Part shown: one piece after another, positions 37,764 through 48,208 of the stretch
Layout of the letters: each line of letters starts with the position of its first letter
How positions within the stretch are numbered: position 1 is the stretch's first letter
The notes under the pieces: model-generated
What the model saw: only the letters and a program-made list of their open reading frames with translations
Told to the model about the DNA's origin: nothing
Databases searched by the model: none
Made by a program: the position numbers and the translations under genes
Assembly: GCF_000614545.1 (NCBI RefSeq)
Contig: NZ_BAKW01000017.1
Coordinates: 22,884 to 86,883 of the forward strand
Direction of reading: 5' to 3'
Length of the DNA stretch: 64,000 nucleotides
Source: Asaia platycodi JCM 25414
GTDB taxonomy: Bacteria; Pseudomonadota; Alphaproteobacteria; Acetobacterales; Acetobacteraceae

Positions 37764-38659
37764 ATGAGAGAAGAATATCCGCGCGATCTGCTGGGCTATG
37801 GTGCCCATCCCCCGGAGGCAGACTGGCCCGGCGGGGCGCGTATCGCCGTGCAATTCGTGCTGAATTACGAAGAGGGCGCAGAGAATAACGTCCTGCACGG
37901 TGACGAGGGATCCGAAGCTTTTCTATCCGAGATGGTTGGCACGCGTTCGGTTCAGGGCGCGCGCTGCATGCAGATGGAAAGCCTTTATGAATATGGCTCG
38001 CGCGCTGGATTCTGGCGCTTGCACCGCTTGTTTACCGAGGCTGGCCTCCCTTTGACCGTGTTCGGTGTCGCCATGGCACTCTCACGTAATCCCGATGCCG
38101 TGGCGGCCATGCAGGCGGCAGGATGGGAAATTGCGTCTCACGGTCTGCGCTGGATCGACTATCAGGATATTCCCGAAGCGGAAGAGCACAAGCATATCCG
38201 CGAGGCGATCAGGTTGCACAAGCAAGTCACTGGCGCTGCGCCGCTTGGCTGGTATCAGGGACGCACCAGCCCAACACGGCCAGGCTCGTCGCACAGGAGG
38301 GATGCTTCGTCTATGACGCGGATTCTTACGCTGATGATCTTCCGTATTATGATCGCCGTTACGGCAAGGCACAGCTCATCGTGCCCTATACGCTCGACGT
38401 GAACGACATGAAGCTCGTGGCGCTGAACGGTTTTACCGAGGGTGAGCAGTTCTTCCGTTATCTGCGTGACAGCTTCGATATGCTCTATCAGGAAGGAGGG
38501 CGCATGATGTCCGTTGGTCTGCATTGTCGCCTCGTGGGGCGCCCGGCGCGTGCCCTCGCGCTGAAGCGCTTTCTTGACCATGTACGGTCGCATCGGGATG
38601 TCTGGGTAGCGACCCGGCTCGACATTGCGCGTCACTGGCTTGAAAGGCATCCCGCATGA
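37764..38659 (+). CDS. puuE: Allantoinase, polysaccharide-deacetylase type (one frameshift)
   Basis: A PuuE-type allantoinase, which opens the allantoin ring to allantoate without a metal. It shows YPRDLLGYGAHPPEADWPGG, VQFVLNYEEGAENN, then LPLTVFGVAMALSRNP and WEIASHGLRWIDYQD, a NodB-like fold. Frame is lost near 38270; one added base gives NTARLVAQEGCFVYDADSYA and a normal 298-residue protein ending DIARHWLERHPA. I prefer ATG 37764 (GAGAGATAGAGG upstream) to a TTG at 37740. The end overlaps the uraD start by 4 bp. Confidence 0.9.
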
Positions 38660-39150
38660 TCGGCGCAGCAAGTCGTGAAGATTTTGTCGACCGTTTCGGC
38701 GATCTGTATGAACACAGCCCCTGGATTGTTGAGGCCGTCTGGCCGCAGGCACCTTTTGTCGACGCACAGGCGCTGATTGCGGCTACGTCGCGCGTCGTGC
38801 GCGACGCCTCGCCGGAAGAGCAGAAGGCTTTGGTTAAGGCGCATCCCGAGCTTGCCAGAAAATTCGGCGTTGATCCCGATCTGGGGGCGCTTTCCGCTGC
38901 TGAGCAGGAGGGCGCCGGGCTCGACCGACTGAGCGAAGCGGAATTCATCTCGTTCCGGGCCCTGAACGATGCATATCAGGCGCGTTTCGAGATGCCTTTC
39001 GTCATCTGCGTGCGCCGGGCAACGAAGGAGCGGATGCGACAGGAAATCGAACGACGTCTCCAGCAGACCCCGGAGGCAGAGCTGGCCGAGGCGCTCGACC
39101 AGATCGATCAGATTGCCCTGCTGCGCCTGAAGGACAAGACAGCATCATGA
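38656..39150 (+). CDS. uraD: OHCU decarboxylase
   Basis: An intact 164-residue 2-oxo-4-hydroxy-4-carboxy-5-ureidoimidazoline decarboxylase, the step that yields S-allantoin. Typical features are FVDRFGDLYEHSPWIVEAVW with the catalytic His, KALVKAHPELARKFG, SAAEQEGAGLDRLS and FVICVRRATKERM. It is coupled by ATGA overlaps to puuE upstream and the HIU hydrolase downstream. Confidence 0.95.
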   Translation: MIGAASREDFVDRFGDLYEHSPWIVEAVWPQAPFVDAQALIAATSRVVRDASPEEQKALVKAHPELARKFGVDPDLGALSAAEQEGAGLDRLSEAEFISFRALNDAYQARFEMPFVICVRRATKERMRQEIERRLQQTPEAELAEALDQIDQIALLRLKDKTAS

Positions 39151-39479
39151 CGACACTCTCCACTCACGTTCTCGACACGGCGAGCGGCCGCCCCGCTGCC
39201 GGAATGCGCGTGACATTGCTGCATGACGACCGCGTTCTCTTTAGTGGTATGACCGATAGCGACGGGCGCTGTGCTGAGCTCAAGGCCATTGGCGTCACCG
39301 CAGGCGCGTATGTGCTGCGCTTTGCCGTGGCAGCTTATTTCAGGGCGCACGGACATGTTCTGCCGGAACCCCCGTTTCTGGATGAGGTGCAGATCGATTT
39401 CGGCATGACAGGCGCTGGCCATTATCACGTGCCGCTTCTGGTCTCGCCTTTCGGTTACTCGACCTATCGCGGTAGCTGA
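39147..39479 (+). CDS. uraH: 5-hydroxyisourate hydrolase (transthyretin-like)
   Basis: An intact 110-residue HIU hydrolase (HiuH/PucM/UraH). It shows LSTHVLDTASGRPAAG at the start, with the catalytic His, a conserved Arg-containing AVAAYFRAHG, HYHVPLLVSPFGYSTY, and the diagnostic C-terminal YRGS. It acts just before UraD in the urate-to-allantoin route. It overlaps uraD by ATGA and ends the operon before a bidirectional terminator. Confidence 0.96.
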   Translation: MTTLSTHVLDTASGRPAAGMRVTLLHDDRVLFSGMTDSDGRCAELKAIGVTAGAYVLRFAVAAYFRAHGHVLPEPPFLDEVQIDFGMTGAGHYHVPLLVSPFGYSTYRGS

Positions 39480-39516
39480 GATCGTATGATCCTGTCGTCG
39501 CGGCAGAATTGAGCGC

Positions 39517-39557
39517 AAAAAGGGGGAGAAGGGCTGGTGACCCTTCTCCCTCTTTTT
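39517..39557. terminator. Bidirectional terminator between uraH and the TonB receptor
   Basis: A 17-bp stem with one mismatch, AAAAAGGGGGAGAAGGG (39517-39533) and CCCTTCTCCCTCTTTTT (39541-39557), with a 7-base loop and T-runs on both sides. It closes the purine operon and the convergent receptor gene. Confidence 0.9.
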
Positions 39558-39595
39558 AGTCCCTGGTGCGGGGACATACCCCACACCGTGGCAGA

Positions 39596-42565
39596 TCAGA
39601 AATTCAAACCTGCCTGCAGGAAGATGTATCGGCCCATATAGAAGCCGCCATAGGTGCTGTCAGCCGAGTTGGAGGCTGCGTTGAGCACGAAAGGCGGGTT
39701 CTTGCCCGCGATGTTCTGCACACCGCCTTCGAAGTTCCAGCGCTTCCAAGTATAGCCGATCGAGATATCCTGCTGAACCATTGCAGGCGTCTTGATGCGG
39801 GCATTGGCGGCCGGGCTTTCTTCGCTCAGGAAGGCCGAGCCGTCATTCCAGTTCACGCCACCGATATACTGGAACATGTAGGAAATACGAAACGCGTCAT
39901 GCTGCCATGTGAGGGTCGCATAGTCACGAACGCGCGGGTTGCTGGAGCCATTCTGGTAGAACAGGGCGCCTGTCTGGTTGAGATAGGTGCCGCCCGGCTG
40001 CTGCTGCTGCTTGTACTTCACCAGCTGCTGGAAGTTATTGTCTACGATGAAGGCATCGTGATGGGTGAGTTTCCACCGATAGTTGAGATCGAAATCGATG
40101 CCGCTGGTCAGCAGGTCGCCCAGATTCTGGTCGATAGCCGAGACAGTGTTGATCTGCCCGTTAGGGAGGCGCGTGATCGAGTTGCAGTACGACTGCACGC
40201 TTTCCTGATAGCACTGGTTCAAAATGTACTGGGTCGGAAGCGAACCGACTAGGCCGCCAATCGTGTAGTGCCAGTATTCAACCGAGGCCGAGAGGCCCGG
40301 CACCCAGCGCGGCGTGATGATTGTGCCGAACGTGTAAGTGCGACCGGTTTCCGGGTTGAGCGCACGGTTGCCGCCCGAGAGAGTCGGCACCTGACCGGAA
40401 TTGGCCGAGTTGAAGTTCGCCGGATTGGCTACACCGCCCTTAATGCAATTCGCGACCAGTGTCGGGCTGGTTGCGCCCGCGCAGGATCGGAGGCAGCGGG
40501 ATAACCGAGGCCGACGCCGCCATATAGCTCATAAACGTTAGGCTGGCGGAAAGACGTGCCGAGCGTGCCACGGAAGCGGATATCACGCGTCGGTGCCCAG
40601 TCGATGCCGACCTTCCAGTTCTTCGCCCCGCCAAAGGTGTTATAGGACGAATAACGGCCTTGCCCGTCGATCGACAGATCCTTCGCGAAAGCGACGTCCT
40701 TCAGCAGCTGCGCATGACCCTGGATATAGCCCTCGGTCACGTTGAAGCCGCCAGAGGTGGAGGCAACCGTGTTGGTCAGCGAGTAGCCGCTCTGCACCAG
40801 CGGATCGGGGTTGTTGGAGAGCTGTTCGCCACGATGCTCCATGCCGAGCGCGATACCGAAATCTCCGCCGCCCTTCCACGGCATGTGGACCACATGGTTG
40901 TTGTGGATGCGCAGGTTCAGGTCGCGCAGCTGGTACATGGTGTGTGCGTAGGTGGTGTAGTTGGCGTACTGAACGGCACCGGGCGAAAGGCGCGTAAAGG
41001 CGTTGGACTGAACACAGCCAGCCGAACCCGCGCAGGAATTCGGGTTGTAGATGAGAGCGCCATCGGGATCGTTCGGGTTGACGGCGTTTTCGAGGCCCCA
41101 CTCCTGCAGAAGCTTCGAGTAATTGCCGACGCCCTGTAGCTGGTCGGTATCCTGGCTGACACCGTAGGTATAGGACAGGTCATATTTCCAGTCATGCACG
41201 ATATCGCCGCGCACACCGAACATGCCAGTTACGGTGTCGCTGGTGTTGTTGTTCGTACGAGAACCGAATTCGCCCAGACGGCGATAGAGCTGCAGATCTT
41301 CGCCCGTCGGATTGCCCGGATAATCGGAGGGCAGGATGATCGAATTCGGAAGAGGCGAGGGCGGTACGCTGCCGGTTGCGGGCTCAGGAGCCAGCTGGGC
41401 CTTCGACGAACGATGTGCGTAGAGCACATTCGAGTAGACGTCGAAATGCTTGCTGATCTCGTAATGCAGGTCACCCGAGAGGTCGAATCCTGAAGCGCGT
41501 TGAGCAGCCACTGGTTCTGGCCGTAGTTATAGCGCTTGCTCTTGCTGTAGGGGCTCAGGCGCCGGTATCGATATTACCGACATACGCATTACCGGTATCC
41601 TGGCCGAAATACGTGCCCCCTGGCGTAATGATCGAGCTACCTGCAGGCCCGACTGGGTGGGGTAGTTGCCCGAAGCGCCGAGTGCGGTGGCAGACCACGA
41701 GCGGTTGCGCTGCTGAATGCCGCCCTGCGTCATATAGCTGCCGCCAAGGGTCAGGTTGCCCTTGTCGTGGTCGAAATTCCAGCCCTTCATGGCCGAGATC
41801 ATGCCGGTGCGGTTATCGCCATGACCAGTGATTCCGCCACGGATCGTGACGCTGCCTGTGTTGAGGTCGTGGCGAAGCTTGATGTTGATGACGCCCGACA
41901 CGGCGTCAGCGCCGTAAAGTTCCGAGCCACCGTCTTTCAGGATTTCGACAGACTGCACCATCTGCACCGGGATGGTGTTGAGATCGATACAATCGTTATT
42001 GCCGTTCGGCGTCGTGCGCTTGCCATCGACAAGCACGAGGACGCGATTTCCACCGAGGTTACGCAGATCCACGCAGGCAGCGCCGCCCGTGCCGTTGGTG
42101 TTGTTGTTCGTCGTGCCGCTGGAGCCAATCGAGGGCAGACGCGACAGATAGTCGTTAAGGTTCGTCGCCCCAGTCTGCTGGATCTGCTTGGAGGTGACGA
42201 TCTGCACTGGGTTCGCGCTGGTGTTATTGGCCGTGCTGAGCGCCGAACCGACAACGATCAGCTCTTCGGACTTGCCGCCCGTGCTGAAAGACAGGTTATT
42301 CGTCGTTGAAACGTTGCGCAGCGCGTTCTGCGAACGGCTTGGCACCAGTGTCGCCGCTGGTGCGGTCTGCGCACCGAGGATCGGCCATTCGTCGCGCCAC
42401 GTGCGACGGTGTTTTTATGCTTGGCAGTCGATTTGACAGCCTTGCGATGGTGCGTGCTGGCTGACGCGGTCTGCGCATGGCTGTTTGTCATGGTGCTACA
42501 GGCGACAGGGAGATCACCGCGCCAAGAAAAAGACGCGCTCGTCCTCGCAGTTTAACGGTTTTCAT
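39596..42565 (-). CDS. TonB-dependent outer-membrane receptor (multiple frameshifts)
   Basis: A large receptor of about 990 residues. It starts at ATG 42565 with a signal peptide (LFLGAVISLSP) found only after restoring a base near 42500. A low-complexity polar linker follows, then the plug domain: EELIVVGSAL, QIQQTGATNLNDYLSRLPS, RNLGGNRVLVLVDGKRT and VEILKDGGSELYGADAVSGVINI. The beta-barrel ends with GRYIFLQAGLNF, an aromatic C-terminus for barrel assembly. Breaks lie near 42390, 41640-41480 (three or so) and 40495. Paired Cys residues occur in loop segments (CAGSAGC; QCYQESVQSYC). The ligand is unknown. It may take up an iron chelate or organic substrate. Confidence 0.85.
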
Positions 42566-42913
42566 GAAGATTAACCCTCGGAATGACTCTGTGTCACGAG
42601 GCTGCGGTTTCTGTCATATCATTGCAAGGGCGTTATCGTTTTGTGACGTTGTATTGCGCGTTCAAGCGACAATATGTTGCCGATTTGCATCATTTCGTGT
42701 CGCGATCTTTAACGATATACGGGCCGGCATGCGCGTCGGTCTGTCAAAAATACTATTCTTTCAGTGAATTAGCGCAACGGGGCGTTCATGGACGCCGCTG
42801 TGACAATTCGAGACACAGTTTGTCCCGCCACATGAGAATCGTGTGGCGGTCACGCAGTGCGAGATCGTAATTGATCGTTGCGAATGTAAGACAGATTTCC
42901 GTAACGAGCTGGT
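42566..42913. other. Intergenic region upstream of the TonB receptor
   Basis: A 348-bp, relatively AT-rich gap between the receptor start and the DUF4175 stop. It must hold the receptor promoter, but no clear -35/-10 or Fur-type box could be fixed. A perfect 8-bp inverted repeat, CCGCCACA (42825-42832) / TGTGGCGG (42842-42849), with a 9-base loop lies nearer the DUF4175 stop and may end that transcript. I see no supported ORF. Confidence 0.5.
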
Positions 42914-45606
42914 TCAGTAGGATTTGAGAAGCCTGTCCAGATAATCCAGCTCGCTTTGCGGGCGTGTTCTGTCGGCGTCTCTGCGGCGCAATTCACGCTC
43001 GATTTCACGCGCTTTTTCACGGCTGTCGGCATCAGGTACCGTGCCATCCGTATCGGCGCCCGAATGCCCCTTGCCGAGCTTGCGGCCCAATGGATCACGA
43101 TCGGCCTTGCTGCCGCCGTCGCCTTCGGAATCCTCGTCGTCGCTATCGGCCTGGTTTTGGTCGCCTTTGCCTTTTCCCCCCTGGGCGTGGTTGCCGGTTC
43201 CCATAGTCGGGAGGAGAGCGAGTGGGCCACCACCGTGATTTTTGCCCTTCTGGGCCTCGCTCATTTGCTGACCGGTCTCGGCGAGATCTTTCAGCACCTT
43301 GCGGATTGCGCTTTCGGCTGGGCCATCCTGAACATCGGCCAGGGCCTGTCGGACTGCATGCATGTCCTTGTCCGCCTTGGTCAGTCCCTCCATGCTCTTG
43401 CCCGTCAACGATTTGATGTCGTCATTGAGCAGCTTTGCCACCATCTGCAGAGCACGTTGAACAGCGTGATCGTCGCGTCGCTGCTCGTGCTGGACCGTCA
43501 TTTCTTCGGGAGACAGAACTGGCGGCGGAGGAGGTTGGGCCGATTGAGGCTCGTCCATATCGGGGGGCGGCGCCATACCCAGCCGTTTCAGCAATTCTGC
43601 CGTCGACATGGTGCTGACATCCTGATTCTGGCCTTGCTGCGCATCGCGTGCATTGCGCTGGCCAATCCCAAGGCGGGCCTGAACATGGTCGAGCAGGGTG
43701 GTTTCACGGCGTATCAGATCATGAAGCGCCGCTTTCTGCGCCTGTGCCCGGGCTCGAGCCTGTATTTGCTGCGCAATCTGGGCGAGGTCCTGCGGCGTTG
43801 CCGAGCGCATGCGCTCCACCATTTTGGACAGGTCGTCGAGACGTTTCAGGGCATCATCGGAGTGGCCATTGGCCGCGTCGGATTGCAGGCGACGCATGAG
43901 CTCGATACCGGATCGCTGCCGTCATTGGCGTCGCCACCCATATCGGGGATCACACTGCCGAGCTGCATGCTGCGTTGCATAAGCGCTTGCATACGCTGGT
44001 CGAGCGCGTCACGCAGACGTTTTATCCGCGTTGCCAGTTCCTGCTGTTCTGCCTCGCTACGCCCGTTTTTACCGAGGGCCTGCATATGGGCGATCTGGTC
44101 CTGAACCGCTTTCTGGGCAGCGCGGATTTCAAGATTGGCCTGAGCGGTTTCCCGATCAGTGTTGCGCAGGTCTTCAAGATAAAGCGCGACGGCCCAGCAC
44201 AGGCCGAGAGCGTTCTCTTTTGCGCGCTCTGCATAAGGGTCGTCGAGCTGGGCCGCGGCGTAGAGCAAAGCCAGGGTGCTACCCTTTTCGTTCGCGGGCA
44301 GGGTCTGGGCAAGCGTTCTGAGTTCGTCCGCAGTTTGCGCCACAGTTTCGCGGTCAAGACCAAAGCGATGCCTCAACGCGACTAGAGCTCGCGCAACAGG
44401 GTCATGGAAAGCCCGGCTGGGCAGGGTGAGCTTCTGAGCAGGACTGGTTGCCTGCCGACCGCTTCGGCTTGTGGCATGGAGTCTGATCGTCACAGCCTCT
44501 CCTGCCCAGAGTGAATCGGTCAGGTCGGTTTCGAAAGCGCCCTCTGCTTTCTTGGGCTCGCCCTTCAGGGGGATTGCCAGATCGATGGGCGGGAGGTCTG
44601 GCCTGGCGGTGAGGCTGATCTGTGCCGCGAGCTTTGCCACGCCATGCGCTTGGGCCACCTGCCAGGGCAACACGATGTCAGGGTTTTCCTTGGCGATGGT
44701 CGGGGGGGCTTTCCAGCGGACTTCAGGGGCGAGATCGGGCTCTATGGTGAAAATCCACTCGCCGATGGTTCGCCCCCGTGACCGCACGGAGAGCCTGCCG
44801 CTATGGCTAAGACGCGTGACAAAGCTCCAGCTGCCAGAATCGAGCTGTCTGGTACCGACATCGCTGATATCCACGCCAAGCAGATGCGGGCCAGAGCGCG
44901 CGCCCGTAATATGGATGGTCAGCGACGCATCCTGGGGAATACGTGGTGGGGTTGTCTGTCGGGACAGAAAAATCGGGGCGCCGGGTGCGTAATCCGGGAG
45001 GTCGACCCAGGCCTCGATCTGCGGTAGCGGCACGTCTATATCATCGACACCCGGCAGAAACGCAGCTTCGAGCCTCGAGGGCGCAGCAGGTCCGGCAAGA
45101 ATGACGGCGCCCAGCAGGGCTGCGGCGAAAGCGGCCCAGCCGATCCGACGCTCAGGCGTCCAGTTCAGTCGTGGCCAGCCTGTGCGCAACGTGCCGATGC
45201 TGCCACGCAAATTTTCCATGTGGCGCCGCCAGAGCGCTGTCTCATCCCCATCGGCAGGTAAGTCATCAAGACCGGCAAGTGGCTGATGGCGCAGGCCGGA
45301 GCGCGATTCAATGCGTCGATCTATGGCGCTGGGTCTTGGTGGTGGCAGTCTTGAAAGATGACGCGCCGCAAGAGCAATGGCGCCGCCGCCCACCCCGGCG
45401 AGCAGGAAGGCGTGCAGCGTGTCGGGGAGGGATTGCGGCACGCGCAACAGCCCGCTGAGTGCATAACCGCCCACGAGTGCGAGCGGCCACTGCACTGCCG
45501 ACCAGGCAGATTCAGCCCATAGTACGCGTCGCGCGCGGTGGCGGGCACGGCCAACCCGTTTTTCAAGCATGAGAGGAGACTGTGGCGCGGACGGAGCCAT
45601 GCTCAT
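42914..45606 (-). CDS. DUF4175-family (TIGR02302-type) membrane protein (one frameshift)
   Basis: A long protein typical of Alphaproteobacteria. It has two N-terminal membrane helices (WPLALVGGYALSGLL and an alanine-rich one), a third near WAAFAAALLGAVILAG, then periplasmic beta-rich domains and a long helical, Q/A-rich region. An acidic low-complexity stretch (ADSDDEDSEGDGGSKADRD) leads to the conserved end RPQSELDYLDRLLKSY. Frame is lost near 43905; one added base joins the halves to 897 residues. Function is unknown, with envelope or cell-division links proposed for relatives. Its start overlaps the lysA stop by 4 bp. Confidence 0.85.
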
Positions 45607-46927
45607 TCAGAATCCAGCCACTCCGGAATAATGTCATCTCCCCATAACGCTTCCACACGCTGCCGGGGTCGCACAAGTTTCCACTGACCGTTTTCGATCA
45701 TCACCTGCGCTGCCAGAGGGCGACTGTTATAGGTCGAGCTCATGACGGCACCGTAAGCGCCGGTGTCGAGCAGCGCGAGCGCATCGCCGGGGCGGACTGC
45801 CGGAAGAAGGCGGTCTTTCGCGAAGACGTCGCTCGATTCACAGACGGGCCCGACCACTGTTTGCGGGCCGGTTTCGGCGTAGGCGAGGTCAGGGGCAAGC
45901 GGGACGATACCATGCCAGGCGCCGTACAGGCTGGGCCGGGCCAGATCGTTCATGGCGGCATCGACGATCACGAAATCGGATACGCCCTCACGCTGCGCCT
46001 TGAGATCGATCACCGAGGTCAGCAGCACGCCCGCAGGCGCAGCGATCCAGCGGCCGGGTTCGATGGCCAGCTTCAGATCGAGCGCGCCGAGCGTCTCGGC
46101 GATCGCGCCAGCCAGCGCGGCCGGGGGCGGTGCCAGCTCGTCACGATACCGTACGCCCAGACCGCCACCACAATCGACCACGCTTACGGTCAGGCCCTGA
46201 GCGCGCAGCTCGATGACGAGCTCCGCTATGCGCGCATACGCAGCCTTGAACGGAGCGGGAGAGAGAATCTGGCTGCCGATATGGGTAGCCAGACCGCGTA
46301 TCTCGATACCAGGCAGGGTGCTGGCTTCGCGGTAGAGCGCGACGGCGTCGGCCCAGTCGATGCCGAATTTATCGCCCAGACGGCCTGTGCTGATCTTGTC
46401 ATGGGTCTCGGCGTCGATATGCGGGTTTACCCTCAGGCCACCGGGGCATGGAGACCGAGCCCGCGAGCAAGCCGGGAAAGACGACGCAGCTCTTCGGCGC
46501 TCTCGACATTGATCTGACCCACCCCTTCGCGCAGTGCATGAGTGAGCTCGGAATCGGTCTTGCCAACGCCTGAGAACACGATGGCCGCAGGGGAAATGCC
46601 GGCCTGAAGGGCGCGCCTGAGCTCGCCGCCGCTCACGACATCGGCGCCGCACCCTTCCTGCCGCAGCACACTTAGCGTCGCGAGATGGTCATTGGCCTTG
46701 AGGGCATAATGAAGCGCAATATCGAGCCCGCGTTCAGTGAAGGCTTTTTTGAGATTGCGCGTGCGCCGACGCAGCGTGCCCGCGCCGGTCACCCAGCAGG
46801 GCGTGCCAACCTGATTCGCGATGGTCTGCAAGGGAACACCCTCGAAAAGCAGGCCATCCTGCCCGTCCATATGCAGAGAGGGGCGTGACGCGAGAAGGTT
46901 CATGATATCAGGGTCGTGGCGTGTCAT
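45603..46927 (-). CDS. lysA: Diaminopimelate decarboxylase (one frameshift)
   Basis: A PLP enzyme that makes lysine from meso-diaminopimelate. It shows TPCWVTGAGTLRRR, the PLP Lys in ALHYALKANDHLA, GCGADVVSGGELRRAL, INVESAEELRRL, THIGSQ, VDCGGGLGV, EPGRWIAAPAG and the substrate Cys region GPVCESSDVFAKD. Frame is lost near 46440; one added base gives LRVNPHIDAETHDK, and the length becomes 441 residues. The start is ATG 46927 by alignment logic; no strong ribosome site is seen. It overlaps the DUF4175 start (ATGA). Confidence 0.93.
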
Positions 46928-46990
46928 GCCAGTTAGATTACAAGGCAACCAGCAGCTTCCAAGCTGGGATTACGCCAGGAGAGGGGAATA

Positions 46991-47386
46991 ATGATGAAAG
47001 ACGCGCTGATCAGCACCGCGCTCGCTGCCCGTGCGAAGGCCTACGCACCCTATTCACGCTTTCAGGTCGGGGCAGCGCTGCGTTGCGACGGCGAGATCTA
47101 TAGCGGCTGCAACGTCGAAAATGCCGCCTATCCGCAGGGAAGCTGCGCCGAGGCAGGCGCGATTTCAGCCATGATCCTGGCTGGCGGGCGACAGATCGAC
47201 GCGATCGTGATCGTGGGTGGGGGCGAGGCTGCCTGCACACCGTGCGGCGGATGCCGTCAGCGTCTGCGTGAATTTTCGTCATCCTCCCTGCCGGTGACGA
47301 TGGTCAATCCTCAGGGCGCCGTGCTGCTCGAAACGACGCTCGGTGACTTGCTTCCGTGGTCGTTCGGGCCGGAAAACCTCGCATGA
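46991..47386 (+). CDS. cdd: Cytidine deaminase
   Basis: An intact 131-residue homotetrameric-type CDA, which deaminates cytidine and deoxycytidine to uridine forms. The zinc site is complete: GCNVENAAYPQGSCAE (Cys and catalytic Glu) and CTPCGGCRQ (two Cys). The start ATG 46991 follows AGGAGAGGGG, an excellent site. The protease gene starts 4 bp after its stop, so the two are probably co-transcribed. Its product feeds pyrimidine salvage and use. Confidence 0.95.
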   Translation: MMKDALISTALAARAKAYAPYSRFQVGAALRCDGEIYSGCNVENAAYPQGSCAEAGAISAMILAGGRQIDAIVIVGGGEAACTPCGGCRQRLREFSSSSLPVTMVNPQGAVLLETTLGDLLPWSFGPENLA

Positions 47387-47390
47387 GGCG

Positions 47391-48134
47391 GTGCCTGTGG
47401 GTTTGTCAGTTTTGAGGGCGGCCTGTCTCGCGTTGCTGGCGACACTAGAAATCGTTGGCGCCTCTGCTCAGGCGGCCCGAGTTGCCTTGCCGGGAGTTGG
47501 AGAGGGCGCGCGCCATGTGATCGATGTGAACCAGGAGCCCTGGCGTATTCTGGGTCGGGTGCAGACCGAGCTTGGGGCGCGCTGCACTGGTTTCATGGTG
47601 GCGCCTTCGGTGATCATGACGGCCGCGCATTGCCTCTGGCGCGAGGAAGCGGCGAATTTCGTCCAGCCTTCCAGCATTCACTTCATGCTCGGCTACGACA
47701 CTGGGGCGTGGCGTGCCACGGCGCGGGCGGTGCGTTTCGTGATCGCGCCAACTTACGATCCCTATCATCCGCTGCGCACCAGTCAGGCCGATCATGCGAC
47801 CGTTATTCTCGATCACGCGCTCGTCAAAACCAGCGAACTACTCCCGATTATAGCGGCTCAACCCGGTTCCCCTGCCATGCTGGCAGGCTATCAGCAGGAC
47901 CGCATGGAACTCGCCATGGGCGATCTCGCCTGTCATGTCACTCATGTGCGTGGGCAACTGGTCGATCATGACTGCGCCGCCACGCATGGCGCCAGTGGTG
48001 CGCCTCTTCTGGTGAAAGAAGACGGGAAGTGGAGCATTGCGGGGATCGATGTGACAGCTCACGAAGGCCAGGGCGGAACCGCAGTCGGTTTTGTAAGTGA
48101 GACGGTTTCTAACGAAACTGTTAGGGGGAAGTAG
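47391..48134 (+). CDS. Secreted trypsin-like serine protease
   Basis: A protein of about 247 residues with a Sec signal peptide (LRAACLALLATLEIVGASAQA) and an S1/V8-like fold. The catalytic triad is visible: His in MTAAHCLW, Asp in SQADHATVILDHAL, Ser in ATHGASGAPLLV. The segment RCTGFMVAPSVIMTAAHC matches the typical strand before the His. It acts in the periplasm or outside. The start is GTG 47391, with GAGGC before it, only 4 bp after cdd. The role of the pairing with cdd is unclear. Confidence 0.85.
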   Translation: MPVGLSVLRAACLALLATLEIVGASAQAARVALPGVGEGARHVIDVNQEPWRILGRVQTELGARCTGFMVAPSVIMTAAHCLWREEAANFVQPSSIHFMLGYDTGAWRATARAVRFVIAPTYDPYHPLRTSQADHATVILDHALVKTSELLPIIAAQPGSPAMLAGYQQDRMELAMGDLACHVTHVRGQLVDHDCAATHGASGAPLLVKEDGKWSIAGIDVTAHEGQGGTAVGFVSETVSNETVRGK

Positions 48135-48151
48135 CGCTCTGTTCTTCGAAC

Positions 48152-48173
48152 TTAACGGCATTGTCACCGTTAA
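48152..48173. promoter_or_regulatory. Inverted repeat upstream of the response regulator
   Basis: TTAACGG (48152-48158) and CCGTTAA (48167-48173) form a perfect 7-bp inverted repeat with an 8-base spacer. It lies 17 bp after the protease stop and 35 bp before the regulator start. It could be an operator or a weak terminator; there is no T-run. Confidence 0.4.
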
Positions 48174-48208
48174 CGGAATTCGAATATTTTCCGAAGGACG
48201 TGGCGGTT

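Noticed and set aside
42956..44104. Plus-strand 382-codon frame opposite DUF4175, with hydrophobic stretches
   Set aside because: The apparent helices come from the complement of Q/A/D-rich codons in the conserved DUF4175 end; the minus strand is supported.
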